Of a stretch of DNA of 64,000 bases, positions 8,027 to 17,345 are shown piece by piece. The stretch comes from an uncultured Blautia sp. (GTDB taxonomy: Bacteria > Bacillota > Clostridia > Lachnospirales > Lachnospiraceae), in NCBI GenBank assembly GCA_900551075.1, contig URVB01000002.1, forward strand, positions 62,001-126,000, given 5' to 3'. The position numbers were made by a program, and so were the translations under genes. A model generated the notes under the pieces. That model had not been told where the DNA came from. It did no database searches and worked only from the letters and a program-made list of their open reading frames with translations. The stretch's first letter is position 1. Every line of letters starts with the position of its first letter.

Positions 8027-9223
8027 TTATACCGCCTGTATTTTCTCATTTCGGGCTGCTGCCAGAATGATCCCCATGCCAACAAAGGCAGAGACCGTTC
8101 CAAACAAAAGCATGGCCTCTACCCCTGCTTTGTCAATCAGTGTACCGCCGATCAGCGCGCCGAGAACACTTCCGAGCGTATAAGTCATGGTCATATACGC
8201 CTGTCCCTTGATCGCATCCTGCTCTTCCATTACGGAATTTACATAATAAACTGAGGACACTGTGATCAGGGCCCAGCCGAACATCTGCAGAATCTGCACC
8301 GCATAAAATACGGGGATCGATGGAGCCAGCAGGGTTCCCAGGCTTTTGAGCATAAAGAAGACGCCGGAAATACGGAACCAGATATCAGCACGGAGCTTTT
8401 TTACCATATATCCAAACAAAAACATCGTAGGAAGCTCAATGAGCGACGCCAAAGCCATGGCAAATCCCATCTCCGAGCTTCCTCCGCCCTTGCTGTCCAC
8501 AATCTGAAAGGTAAAGCTGTTCAGGAGAACATGGCTTAGATATACAAACACACAGCCGCATAAAACAATACTGAACCTTTTATATCGTTTAAAAAAGTAC
8601 AGAGGGTCACTGCTGCCCTTTCGGTCTGCTCTCTGCTCTGCTGTCCGGCATTTCTCAAACGGAAACAAAAGCAGCGAAAAAAACAGCCCGCCGAACATCA
8701 AAACCATAGCTGCCGGAACAGTTCCCACACCGGCCTTTGCCACAATGATCCCAAGCACATATGCGGCAATGGCATATGCAACAGACCCCATCCCCCTGGA
8801 CACGCCGAAGTTTAATCTTTTTCCCTGGTTCATACTCTCCGTTCCCAGGGAATTTACCAAAGGGGTCAAAAGCTGCAGCAGCATAATGCTTCCTCCGTAG
8901 GCCAATCCGGTCAGCATCCGTATTTTCTCAGGAACCAGAAGCAGCAGGATTGCCAGAACCACCAGAACAACGTCAAAGGCTGCTATGATTTTTTTCAGAG
9001 AGGGACTGAAAGGTGTATCCGCATAACTTGCTGCCACAGGCTGCAAAGCTGCTGATACGATTCCTGCAGCCGCCATGAGCAAGCCAATCTCTGTATTACT
9101 GAATCCCTTATCCAGCAGATAAATGCCGGAAAAACCCATAATCGCGGCAAAATTCATCCAAAAGAATCCCTGTATAAAGGAATATCCTGCTGTCAAATTT
9201 TTACTCTTACCTGATATTTGCAT
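8027..9223 (-). CDS. MFS transporter, LacY/MFS_1-like
   Basis: 398 aa, about 12 hydrophobic segments. It opens with a helix-loop similar to oligosaccharide:H+ symporters (GFFWMNFAAIMGFSGIYLLD) and has the glycine-rich helix LGSVLGALIGGTLIDKAG near the end, as in the MFS_1_like/LacY group that moves sugars or nucleosides. ATG at 9223 with GAGGAG upstream. The substrate is unknown; no neighbouring enzyme gives a clue. Confidence 0.8.
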   Translation of the reverse strand: MQISGKSKNLTAGYSFIQGFFWMNFAAIMGFSGIYLLDKGFSNTEIGLLMAAAGIVSAALQPVAASYADTPFSPSLKKIIAAFDVVLVVLAILLLLVPEKIRMLTGLAYGGSIMLLQLLTPLVNSLGTESMNQGKRLNFGVSRGMGSVAYAIAAYVLGIIVAKAGVGTVPAAMVLMFGGLFFSLLLFPFEKCRTAEQRADRKGSSDPLYFFKRYKRFSIVLCGCVFVYLSHVLLNSFTFQIVDSKGGGSSEMGFAMALASLIELPTMFLFGYMVKKLRADIWFRISGVFFMLKSLGTLLAPSIPVFYAVQILQMFGWALITVSSVYYVNSVMEEQDAIKGQAYMTMTYTLGSVLGALIGGTLIDKAGVEAMLLFGTVSAFVGMGIILAAARNEKIQAV

Positions 9224-9371
9224 AAAATTTTCTCCTCACCTCAAAATTTCACAGCTATTTTATCCTATATCCGGCAGCTTGTAAATAACCCGCTGCCAAC
9301 ATTGCCCCGAAATCTTTCGCATGATATAATGACTAAACGCTTTAAATGCAATGCAGGAGGGAAATATTACA

Positions 9372-9690
9372 ATGAAACGTACCGCAAAAGAAATGATTCT
9401 CAGACTTATGATTTTGCATGGTTTGCGGAGGCCCGATCATTGATTTTTTTACCGGTATTTTTTCCGGACTATTCATGGAAAAGCATCCGCTGTGGCTCAA
9501 TATCCTTGTACTGGCAATCGGCTGTGTCATTCTTGCGTTCGGTATGACCATTGTAAGCAAATCAGACGCAGGAACCGGACCGAATGACCTGGTGACAGTC
9601 GTGACCAGTGTTAAGCCGCACCGCGAAAAGCTTGTCGGCACAGTTTTAGAGAATTTCACTGAAGCCGTCCCAAAACAATCCATGCATTAA
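9372..9690 (+). pseudogene. Decayed YczE/YitT-like membrane protein gene
   Basis: A good ribosome site (AGGAGGGAAATATTACA) precedes ATG 9372, whose frame reads MKRTAKEMILRLMIL and stops after about 23 codons. From 9418, in a frame shifted by one base, the sequence reads an internal part of a YczE/YyaS-type membrane protein: GPIIDFF, the transmembrane segment WLNILVLAIGCVILAFGM and then DAGTGPNDLV. The family is usually about 200 aa; here the middle of the N-terminal half and the C-terminal half are missing. The reading is an internal deletion plus frameshift and a 3' truncation. A functional 90-aa protein from 9418 is unlikely because no ribosome site precedes it. Confidence 0.65.
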
Positions 9691-9710
9691 CCGGCTTTTA
9701 TAAAAGTAAT

Positions 9711-9757
9711 GGGATATTCCGAAAGCCTTCCTCCGGCCTTCGGAATATCCCGTTTTT
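9711..9757 (+). terminator. Intrinsic terminator after the pseudogene
   Basis: A perfect 13-bp stem GGGATATTCCGAA/TTCGGAATATCCC (9711-9751) is followed on the plus strand by G and five T. The opposite strand has only a weak T tract, so it serves mainly the plus-strand remnant but may also slow transcription from the MBL gene ending at 9772. Confidence 0.8.
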
Positions 9758-9771
9758 ATATAGTCAGTAAA

Positions 9772-10596
9772 TCAAATTTCCAGCACACTTCCGGCAGACA
9801 GATACATAATCCTGTCTCCCATTTCTTCACGCAGGAGCTGATACTCCTTAATCCCGGTGCAGTGTCCGGTATAATACTGCGCCCTTTTTTCCAGCAGCTT
9901 TTTGGCGAGCATTCTGCAGAACTGTCTCTGCGGCTCTTCCTCTTCATAAGCATGCATCAGATGCATACCCCCGACCACATAATCAATTCCCGCAGGCACA
10001 AAGCTTTCTGCCCTTTTCAAAATATTTACCATTCCATTGTGCGCACAGCCGGCAAAAAGGACTACTTTATTTCTTTCACGAATCAGCAGATTCTGTTCAT
10101 GCATAAACAGATCCGGGACATGACGCCCATTCATAGACGCATATAGACTGTCATTTGCAGGAGAATAGCATTCCCGGCCCGTGACTCCGGCAAAGACCTG
10201 CAGCTCTGTATCCAGCCTGTAATCTCCGGTATGGCAGATAACCCTTGGATTATCCTTCCACTGAACCGGAAGCCCGATATATGAATTGCTGCCATCCGGA
10301 TCATGTGCATAAAATTCGCCCAGAGCTTTTTTCTGGATATGTATGTCTGCTTTTTGATTTGTCTCCAAAAAGGCAGCCAACCCACCTCCATGATCGTAAT
10401 GTCCATGGGAAAGAATTGCCGTGTCCACTTCAGCGATATCCACACCGAGTTTTTGGGCATTTTTCAGGAAGCCTCCATCCTGTCCCATATCAAACAGTAT
10501 TTTATGGTTTTTTGTCTCAATGTAAACGCTGAGCCCATGGCTGCACGAAAACTCCTGTGACAAAGCCGTGTTCTCCATTAAAGCTGCAATCCGCAT
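9772..10596 (-). CDS. MBL-fold metallo-hydrolase (COG1237-like)
   Basis: 274 aa metallo-beta-lactamase fold protein with the metal-binding motif SHGHYDHGG (H64, H66, D68, H69), a later histidine in FAGCAHNG and another in TGHCTG. This subgroup is often named after methanopterin-pathway RFA-P-synthase-like proteins, but bacterial members have no firm substrate. ATG at 10596 with GGGGAGAAAG upstream. Transcribed alone, divergent from relQ. Cytosolic, with no signal peptide. Confidence 0.82.
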   Translation of the reverse strand: MRIAALMENTALSQEFSCSHGLSVYIETKNHKILFDMGQDGGFLKNAQKLGVDIAEVDTAILSHGHYDHGGGLAAFLETNQKADIHIQKKALGEFYAHDPDGSNSYIGLPVQWKDNPRVICHTGDYRLDTELQVFAGVTGRECYSPANDSLYASMNGRHVPDLFMHEQNLLIRERNKVVLFAGCAHNGMVNILKRAESFVPAGIDYVVGGMHLMHAYEEEEPQRQFCRMLAKKLLEKRAQYYTGHCTGIKEYQLLREEMGDRIMYLSAGSVLEI

Positions 10597-10671
10597 GTGA
10601 CTTTCTCCCCTTTCACAAAAAGATTCCCCTTTTTCATCATAACCGCACCGAATCGGATTTACAATAGCAAT

Positions 10672-10700
10672 TTGATAATTTTTCCAAATTACTGTATAAT
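10672..10700 (+). promoter_or_regulatory. Sigma-A promoter of the relQ-like gene
   Basis: TTGATA (10672-10677), 17 bases, TATAAT (10695-10700) on the plus strand. The expected transcript start near 10707 makes the possible ATG at 10707 unlikely as a translation start and supports the ATG at 10764. Confidence 0.8.
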
Positions 10701-10763
10701 GTATTCATGAATAAACAAAAGATATCATTACCGTTTCCAATATACCAAGGAGGACATTTACCT

Positions 10764-11441
10764 ATGGAAACCAGAAATACAGAGCACTGGCTGGATACCA
10801 CGGACCCTCAGACATTCATCAATAACACTGCCAAATTCAATGATCTGATGATGATGTACCGTTGTGTTATCCGGGAAATAAAGACAAAATTGGAAGTTCT
10901 GGACGACGAATTTTCCGTAGAGTATAAGAGAAATCCTATCTCTTCGATCAAAACCAGAATAAAAAAACCAGAAAGCATTTACCGGAAGCTTCAAAAGCTG
11001 GGTTATGATTTTACAGCAGAAAATATTTCAGAGCAATTGAACGACGTAGCCGGCATCCGGGTTATCTGTGCTTTTGTAGATGATATTTATTCAGTCGCGG
11101 GGCTGCTGGCCGGTCAGGATGATATCACTGTAATCAAAATCAAGGACTATATCAAAAATCCCAAGTCCAACGGTTACCGCAGCTATCACATGATCGTCGA
11201 AGTTCCCGTATTTTTTACCAAAGGCAAAACACCTATGCGGGCAGAAATCCAAATCCGCACGATCGGCATGGATTTCTGGGCAACTCTGGAGCATCAGCTC
11301 CGATATAAAAAGGGCATCGAAGAAATGGAAGGATACGAAAATATCAGTCAGGAGCTTCTCTGCTGCGCCCAGACAGTCATCGACATGGATAACGAAATGC
11401 TGCGGATCAAAAATATGATCGGGCAGTTTCATGATATATGA
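10764..11441 (+). CDS. relQ: Small alarmone synthetase, RelQ/YjbM type
   Basis: 225 aa from ATG 10764, preceded by AAGGAGG; an in-frame ATG at 10707 coincides with the probable transcription start. A single RelA/SpoT synthetase domain without hydrolase or TGS domains. Family motifs are VAGIRVIC, KSNGYRSYHMIVEVP (acceptor nucleotide and Mg region) and EIQIRTIGMDFWATLEHQ. Such enzymes transfer pyrophosphate from ATP to GDP or GTP, making (p)ppGpp for stress adaptation. The length agrees with RelQ (about 210-230 aa) rather than RelP. Confidence 0.88.
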   Translation: METRNTEHWLDTTDPQTFINNTAKFNDLMMMYRCVIREIKTKLEVLDDEFSVEYKRNPISSIKTRIKKPESIYRKLQKLGYDFTAENISEQLNDVAGIRVICAFVDDIYSVAGLLAGQDDITVIKIKDYIKNPKSNGYRSYHMIVEVPVFFTKGKTPMRAEIQIRTIGMDFWATLEHQLRYKKGIEEMEGYENISQELLCCAQTVIDMDNEMLRIKNMIGQFHDI

Positions 11442-11451
11442 TTCCATCCAA

Positions 11452-11484
11452 AACTCTCTCTTCCTGCACCCGGAAGAGAGAGTT
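11452..11484. terminator. Hairpin between convergent relQ and AraC genes
   Basis: 13-bp stem AACTCTCTCTTCC/GGAAGAGAGAGTT. Neither side has a long T run (CTTG on plus, TTTGG on minus), so it is a probable but weak bidirectional terminator between the stops at 11441 and 11491. Confidence 0.55.
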
Positions 11485-11490
11485 CTTGCA

Positions 11491-12474
11491 TCAAAGCCGC
11501 ACGCGGAGCTCTTTATTATTTTTTATGCGGAATGCCCGCGGAGTCATCTGGTAGCGCTCCTTGAATACCCGATGAAAATAACTGTTGTTTTCGTACCCTA
11601 CTGCCGCTATGATATCACTGACCGGCAAGTCCGTATCACACATCAGCTCCGCTGCCTTGTTCAGCCGCTTCCTCTTAAGCAGCTCCTTAAAATTAAAGCC
11701 TGTGGACTTCTTTATCATTTTGCTCAAAAGATGCATCGGCAGATGCAGCTCACGGCATAAATCCGTCAGGGTTGCCGTACGATACTGCTGTTCAATATAA
11801 TCCAAGGTTGTCATAGCAATCATATTTTCATATTGATTCGGAAGGCGCATTTCCACATATTGAACAGAATCTAAAAGATACAGAAAGATCAACCCCATAG
11901 TCGTCTGATGAATCCTGCTTTGATCACCTTTTCCTGTTACTATGGAATAGATGATATTTTCCAGAAGGTTCTGAATCTGGAGCACCTCTGCCACCTTGAA
12001 ATGCAGATACTCTCCCCGTTCTTCATCCTGCCGGAGCACATTCACCAAAAAATCTGCCAGCACATTGTTATTCCCCGCCATAGTATAAGCCACATCAAAA
12101 AATTCCGGAAGCACCATAAAATTGATTGCAATATCGTTTTCTCCCGCCGGAAGAATCTCATGCTTTGTAAATTGATTCAAGAACAAAAGCTCCCCTTTAT
12201 TGACGGTGACATTTCTGCCATCTATAATGTTGACCAACTGTCCCTCACAGACATACAGCACCTCAATAAAATTATGTCTGTGAACGGGAAAATGCACAAA
12301 TCTCGTATGAGTACGTACAGCGATCAGCTTCCCCTCCTCCAGCATTTTTCTGCTGTCTACCGTAAAGTCCTTACCGGATGTATAGAGCTCTTTGTCCACC
12401 TCTGTGATTCCATCCAGAATCCGCTGCTCTTCTTCAGAAATTTTACGCAAATGTTCCAATAAAGCCTGCTGCAT
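11491..12474 (-). CDS. AraC-family regulator with N-terminal cupin domain
   Basis: 327 aa. A sugar-sensing cupin-like domain (about 60-160, containing HRHNFIEVLYVCEGQL) is followed by a two-helix-turn-helix AraC DNA-binding domain (about 225-320) with the second-motif signature DIIAAVGYENNSYFHRVFKERYQMTPRAFR (partly quoted). It lies 29 bases downstream of the DUF4340 gene on the same strand, so it may be co-transcribed with the Gld-like ABC operon. The inducer is unknown. Confidence 0.88.
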   Translation of the reverse strand: MQQALLEHLRKISEEEQRILDGITEVDKELYTSGKDFTVDSRKMLEEGKLIAVRTHTRFVHFPVHRHNFIEVLYVCEGQLVNIIDGRNVTVNKGELLFLNQFTKHEILPAGENDIAINFMVLPEFFDVAYTMAGNNNVLADFLVNVLRQDEERGEYLHFKVAEVLQIQNLLENIIYSIVTGKGDQSRIHQTTMGLIFLYLLDSVQYVEMRLPNQYENMIAMTTLDYIEQQYRTATLTDLCRELHLPMHLLSKMIKKSTGFNFKELLKRKRLNKAAELMCDTDLPVSDIIAAVGYENNSYFHRVFKERYQMTPRAFRIKNNKELRVRL

Positions 12475-12503
12475 CTGTCAACCTCATTGCCCTTCTTCCA
12501 AAT

Positions 12504-13907
12504 TTATCTTTCCAATGCATTCACGACCGCATCCAGATTTTCCAGCATTGTATTTACATACAGCTTATTCGTATGGGCTGCTTTTGTCCCGTCCTCATAA
12601 AGAACCGTATAGAAGTTCTGGTCATATTCATAATACTGAATCGTTTTCTCCGAACCGTCCGTCAAATAGTAATGAAGCTCCAGGGCAGGCGCTCCCTCTA
12701 CCTTCGGCACCTCATCCAGCCTTTCCTGCGCCGTCACACTCACACAGGCATAATAGAAATCTGTAAACAGATTCTTTGCGATATTTTTGCCGTTTACCAG
12801 CCATGATATTTCTTCGTTCTCCTGCCCTTCACTTTCCACCATTCTCTGCATGGTATATGTTTCCCCGTCCGCCGTCACTTCCAGCTTCTCCATATCTCCG
12901 ATGGACACAAAACTGTATGTCAGGCTCCAGAAGGTTGTCGGCTTACTCTCCACAAAGTCAGCCAGATATTCCTGCCGGATCGTATGAACCTGCATGGAAT
13001 CATCCAGCCGGACGTAATAGTTCTCATCCTCATCCTGCCCGCCCACAGACAGAGTAAATCTCTCCTCGGACTCGCCATCCGCCCCTTCACAGACCACTTC
13101 TATCAAAGCAGTCGGAGTATCCAAACCATATGTTCCAAAGTCTCTGCAATAATATTCCACATTTTTTGCCCAATTCGTATTGGAGAGATTGTTCTGCATG
13201 GTTCCTACGATATTCAGATTTGCTTTCTGGGAGTTTCCCGCTTCATCCGTCACGGTGCAATTATCATCGCCGGGCATATCCAATACATAGGAATCTTCCT
13301 CCTTATCCACTCTGAATATTCTCATAGACTCAGGAGCCGCCTCAGGGAAGCTTTCATATTGGGCAAAGTCCTCAAGCCGCCCGGAAAAATGGCTGTCCAG
13401 TGCTGCAGAGGTCAGATAAACCGTATCTGAGTCTTCCCCTATCCAGAAATACAATTCATGATTGCTGCTATTACGTCTTCCAAAATAAATATTGATTTCA
13501 GCCCCCTCTGTATCTGTCACAGCAATCTTTTTTGCCTCTTCTCCCAATCCATATTGTTCCGAATCTCCTGCATTTTCAAGGATCCTGGTAGCTGTCAGAG
13601 CCGCCAGATCATTGAGCAGCAGGTTTAGCCTGGACGGATTCATCTCAAAATTCGTATCTTCCGGGTTTATCCAGACCCCTTCCTTCTGTTCAAAAACAAG
13701 CGCTCCTTCCTCGCCCGGAAAGGAAAGCCTCTCTATCTGTTCTGGTGCCAATGACAGCACAATGGCATTTTCCGCCTGCTGCTTCTCTGACTGAAACTGT
13801 TCGTTCTCTTTGCTTTGCGTATACCAGGTCACTCCCAGATAGATCCCCAAAAACACAACGATCACAAGGAGTCCGATCACCAACGTTCTTGCATTCTTTT
13901 TCGTCAT
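12504..13907 (-). CDS. DUF4340 membrane-anchored accessory protein of a Gld-type ABC system
   Basis: 467 aa from ATG 13907, which overlaps the TGA of the upstream GldG-like gene (TGATG) and has AAAAGGAGAAAA upstream. One N-terminal membrane helix (about 8-27: TLVIGLLVIVVFLGIYLGV) is followed by a large extracellular region. The repeated fold contains a DUF4340 segment: SLAPEQIERLSF, WINPEDTNFEMN and LLNDLAALTATRI. DUF4340 proteins regularly follow GldA-GldF-GldG genes, and a role as an extracytoplasmic partner of the transporter is inferred. Last of the four ABC genes, 29 bases before the AraC gene. Confidence 0.82.
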   Translation of the reverse strand: MTKKNARTLVIGLLVIVVFLGIYLGVTWYTQSKENEQFQSEKQQAENAIVLSLAPEQIERLSFPGEEGALVFEQKEGVWINPEDTNFEMNPSRLNLLLNDLAALTATRILENAGDSEQYGLGEEAKKIAVTDTEGAEINIYFGRRNSSNHELYFWIGEDSDTVYLTSAALDSHFSGRLEDFAQYESFPEAAPESMRIFRVDKEEDSYVLDMPGDDNCTVTDEAGNSQKANLNIVGTMQNNLSNTNWAKNVEYYCRDFGTYGLDTPTALIEVVCEGADGESEERFTLSVGGQDEDENYYVRLDDSMQVHTIRQEYLADFVESKPTTFWSLTYSFVSIGDMEKLEVTADGETYTMQRMVESEGQENEEISWLVNGKNIAKNLFTDFYYACVSVTAQERLDEVPKVEGAPALELHYYLTDGSEKTIQYYEYDQNFYTVLYEDGTKAAHTNKLYVNTMLENLDAVVNALER

Positions 13908-15340
13908 CAGCGTTTTCTCCTTTTTGCCCATGTAACGGTACCAGCCAGAATAAACGCAAGCGGCAGAACAAATACACAGATCACTGTCCATAAATTTGCT
14001 GTAAAATCTGTCAGCGTCAGATACGGTACCTGAAGAGTCTTGGGAGGAACCGCCGAGGAAGCCTCCTCTCCATTACATAAATAAACGGCCGTACTTCCGA
14101 TCAACTGTGCATTTGTGCCGGACACATTCCGGTTGTAATCCTCATCCAGCAAATACCCCGTACTGTAGTATACAAGCTCTGTATCTATCTGCTTATCGTT
14201 GTCCACGTCCTCCTGAATCAGCATTCCGATATCAAACGGACCAGCCACATCCCCGGATTCTTTTTCTGAGGTTGTCATATTCTGCACATCTACTTTTGAA
14301 TAAGCAGCATTGGAGGTACTGAGCAGAGGCTGCATCGTAATAGAACTTCGATATGTTTCCATTTGTCTGATTCCCTGACTCATAGGTGCCAGCAGATAGG
14401 TTTTTTCATAAATATCAGCAGTGATTTCGGAGTAATTTACTGTTGGGATCAGGCAGTACTGATACGACATATAATGACCGGAATCTCCTTCCAGGATAAT
14501 TCCTTCTTCTCTCTCCACGCCGTAATTTTCCAGAATGGAATCAAAATTCGGCATAGTCTGTTCCGTATAATTCGAAAAAATCATCGCCTTTCCGCCATTT
14601 TCCAGGTATGTGATAATTGCCTCCGCTTCTTCGGCAGAATAATCCTTCGTAGGCGCATTGATCAGAACGGCAGCGGCATCCTCCGGTACGGAGCCTGCCG
14701 AAAGCAGGTTTAATTCCTTTACATCTATGTTATTTTTCTCGATCGCATCTGCAAAGGATTCTCCAAGTTCAGCCTCTCCGTTTCCGTTCAGCGCATAAAG
14801 CACCGGATTGTCATCTGAGGTCACATAATCAATGGCACTTGTCACCATTCCCTCTCCATCGAAGGCATTCTGCACATATCCGTTCGTCTGATAACTGTAT
14901 CCCAGAACATACATACTTTCTTCTTTTACAAGTTTATACGTATCACCGCAAACGGCTATCACACTGTTATTATCCACAGTCTCATCCGTGTACTGGCCTG
15001 TAAAACCCGGATAAAGAGCCGGGTCTATCTGCTGCACGGTAATATGCTCCGACAGATCCTCGTAACGCTTCAGCAGCTTCCAAATCGTATCGTCTTCTTT
15101 TCCGCCTTCGCAAATGTAATAAAGAGTCACATCCCGGGAAAGCCGATCCAGAAAGTTTCTGGAAATATCTGTCAGTGTGTATAATTTTGCGGAACTGAAA
15201 TCAAATTGAGTAAGCTGAGAGGGCAGGCTATTGATAATCAGATTCAGGATGACCGCAGCCACGACCACGATTGCTGTGAGCAGAATACTATAGGAACCAT
15301 GACTCAGACGTTTCCTGTCTTTTTCAATTTTTTCATTCAT
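13907..15340 (-). CDS. GldG-like ABC auxiliary membrane protein
   Basis: 477 aa from ATG 15340, with GGAGG 8 bases upstream. An N-terminal membrane helix (VVAAVILNLIINSLP), a long extracellular Rossmann-like auxiliary domain, and a C-terminal helix (WTVICVFVLPLAFILAGTV) ending in a basic tail. This matches the ABC_transp_aux/GldG architecture. In Flavobacterium, GldG works with GldA and GldF in gliding; in clostridia the role is unknown. It follows the GldF-like permease by 12 bases and is translationally coupled to the DUF4340 gene. Confidence 0.85.
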   Translation of the reverse strand: MNEKIEKDRKRLSHGSYSILLTAIVVVAAVILNLIINSLPSQLTQFDFSSAKLYTLTDISRNFLDRLSRDVTLYYICEGGKEDDTIWKLLKRYEDLSEHITVQQIDPALYPGFTGQYTDETVDNNSVIAVCGDTYKLVKEESMYVLGYSYQTNGYVQNAFDGEGMVTSAIDYVTSDDNPVLYALNGNGEAELGESFADAIEKNNIDVKELNLLSAGSVPEDAAAVLINAPTKDYSAEEAEAIITYLENGGKAMIFSNYTEQTMPNFDSILENYGVEREEGIILEGDSGHYMSYQYCLIPTVNYSEITADIYEKTYLLAPMSQGIRQMETYRSSITMQPLLSTSNAAYSKVDVQNMTTSEKESGDVAGPFDIGMLIQEDVDNDKQIDTELVYYSTGYLLDEDYNRNVSGTNAQLIGSTAVYLCNGEEASSAVPPKTLQVPYLTLTDFTANLWTVICVFVLPLAFILAGTVTWAKRRKR

Positions 15341-15352
15341 GTTCCCCACCTC

Positions 15353-16216
15353 CTAGCTCCAACGTCTTTTCTGAATGGTCTGTGCAGCAAGAAACAAAGC
15401 CACACCGGCAATTGTCAGATAATACACAATGCCGGAAATATCCAGAATTCCGTCAAAGAAATTCGTAAGCCGTCCATTTATATAAAATACGGACAAAAAC
15501 TTCTGAAAGGCTCCTTCAAATAACCGCCTGTCCGCCAAAAACCCAGCCCCAAGTACCAGCTCCGCCAGAATAAACACGGCTGCTGTGATCCTCACATTGT
15601 GCAGCATATGATAAACTGCCAGGGACAGCAAAATGATCACAGCCGTAAAAGAAACCAACGACGCAGCGGCCGTATTCGGAACCATTGCCGAAATGGTATT
15701 CATCAGATAACAAAGCAAAAGCAGGCCAAAGCTCATCACAGCCGCAATTACCGGATTTTCTGTCAAAGAGGAAAGAAAAAGGCCGATCGCCATATCCGCA
15801 CACCCCAGCAAAAAGAACCCCAAAACAGACAGATAGGCAGCAGTAAGATTAACCTGGCCGTTTTGTGCCATAATCAGGGGATACAGACACACAGTTGCCA
15901 TTGGAACCGCATACAGAGTCACTAACGCCAGAAATTTCCCCAGCACAATATCTGCTACAGACAGCGGCAGCGTCAGAAGAAGCTGATCGGTTTTTTGTTT
16001 CTTTTCTTCTGCAAGGACACGCATTGTCAAAATCGGCACAAAAACAAGAAAAACAAACTGTATACTCTCCAGAACTCCCTCAAATTTCGGTGAAGAAAGA
16101 TTCAGATTGATATAAGAAAAATATACTCCGACCACTACCAGGATAAACGCAATAAACACATATCCGATCATAGATGTCCGGTAACTTCGGATTTCTTTTT
16201 TATAGACCCCAATCAT
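15353..16216 (-). CDS. ABC-2 family permease, GldF-like
   Basis: 287 aa with about six membrane helices. The early part (RSYRTSMIGYVFIAFILVVVG) and the cytoplasmic motif VLAEEKKQKTDQLLLTLPLS, where a conserved EEKK(Q/R)KT(D/E)LLLT-like segment precedes the second helix, mark it as an ABC-2/GldF permease. Its start overlaps the end of the ATPase gene by 17 bases. It should dimerise or pair with the GldG-like protein to form the transport channel. The cargo is unknown. Confidence 0.87.
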   Translation of the reverse strand: MIGVYKKEIRSYRTSMIGYVFIAFILVVVGVYFSYINLNLSSPKFEGVLESIQFVFLVFVPILTMRVLAEEKKQKTDQLLLTLPLSVADIVLGKFLALVTLYAVPMATVCLYPLIMAQNGQVNLTAAYLSVLGFFLLGCADMAIGLFLSSLTENPVIAAVMSFGLLLLCYLMNTISAMVPNTAAASLVSFTAVIILLSLAVYHMLHNVRITAAVFILAELVLGAGFLADRRLFEGAFQKFLSVFYINGRLTNFFDGILDISGIVYYLTIAGVALFLAAQTIQKRRWS

Positions 16217-17192
16217 TTCTGTTCCTCCCCTCCTGTCTATCGGCGTTCCTTTTCTCCGGCTCCGTCAGCTTCAGGAAAATATCCTCCAGAGAAATCTGAT
16301 GCTTACGCAGTTCCAATATCGGACAGCCGATTTCTGCAAACCGGAAAAACAGCTCTCTTCGGATATCCGTATCTTCACGCATCTTAAGATCGATCCGAAA
16401 AGCACCGGGCTGTTCCTGCGCAGGAGTCACATCTGCATACTGAATTTCCTCAAAACTCTTCAGCACATCCTGAATACTGTCCTTCGCACCCTCTACAACC
16501 AATTCCAGCTTATTCTGGCCATGGAACATGCTTCCGAGATTTTCTGCACGATCAAAAGCAATCAGCCTTCCCTTATTGATGATCAAAATATCATCACAGA
16601 CCGCACTGACCTCCGATAGAATATGGGAACTGATGATTACCGTATGCTTTTGACTCAGGCCCTTCACAAGGTCCCGTATCTCAATGATCTGCTTTGGGTC
16701 AAGTCCCACCGTCGGCTCGTCCAGAATCACGATTTCCGGATAACCTACTAATGCCTGTGCGATTCCCACACGCTGCTTATATCCCTTGGACAGATTTTTT
16801 ATCAAACGGTTCCTCATCTGCGAAATCTTTACGGTATCCATAATTTCTTCAAGCATTTTGCCCTGCTCTGCTTTTGGAATCTTCTTTAGCTGGGCTACTG
16901 TAAGCAGATATTCTATCACCGTCATATCTGCATATAACGGCGGTATTTCCGGCAGATAACCGATACAGCGCTTTGCTTCCCTTGGTTCCGTTAAAATATT
17001 ATGGCCGTTAATGATCACTTCCCCTGAGGTTGAAGCAATATACCCTGTCATCATATTCATTGTGGTCGATTTTCCGGCTCCGTTGGGACCTAACAGTCCA
17101 TATATCCGTCCGCTTTCTAACTGAAAAGAAAGATCATTCACAGCATAATGATCACCGTATTTTTTTACAAGATGTCTGACTTCAATTGACAT
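16200..17192 (-). CDS. ABC transporter ATP-binding protein, GldA-like
   Basis: 330 aa from ATG 17192 (MSIEVRHLVKKYG), which has AAGGAGG 5 bases upstream; an in-frame ATG at 17207 does not. It has Walker A GPNGAGKST, signature LSKGYKQRVGIAQAL, Walker B IVILDEPTVGLDP and the H-loop histidine in IISSHILSE. A C-terminal extension of about 100 aa is typical of ABC-2 exporter ATPases. First gene of a four-gene operon with GldF, GldG and DUF4340 homologues. Confidence 0.9.
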   Translation of the reverse strand: MSIEVRHLVKKYGDHYAVNDLSFQLESGRIYGLLGPNGAGKSTTMNMMTGYIASTSGEVIINGHNILTEPREAKRCIGYLPEIPPLYADMTVIEYLLTVAQLKKIPKAEQGKMLEEIMDTVKISQMRNRLIKNLSKGYKQRVGIAQALVGYPEIVILDEPTVGLDPKQIIEIRDLVKGLSQKHTVIISSHILSEVSAVCDDILIINKGRLIAFDRAENLGSMFHGQNKLELVVEGAKDSIQDVLKSFEEIQYADVTPAQEQPGAFRIDLKMREDTDIRRELFFRFAEIGCPILELRKHQISLEDIFLKLTEPEKRNADRQEGRNRNDWGL

Positions 17193-17271
17193 AGTCTCCT
17201 CCTTCATGCATTAACCTGAGTCAACTTTAGCACATATATATGTACATTCTGTGAATTGCCCATATACATTT

Positions 17272-17300
17272 AAAAGCGCCTGCCCTTACCGGACAGGCGC
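17272..17300 (-). terminator. Terminator after the RhaS-like binding-protein gene
   Basis: 10-bp GC-rich stem with one mismatch (17276-17300). On the minus strand it is followed by TTTTAAATG. It lies 45 bases past the stop of the sugar-binding-protein gene and upstream of the Gld operon. Confidence 0.7.
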
Positions 17301-17345
17301 CTGAATACGGCATTTCATAATTTATGCCTTCATACTCATTATAAA

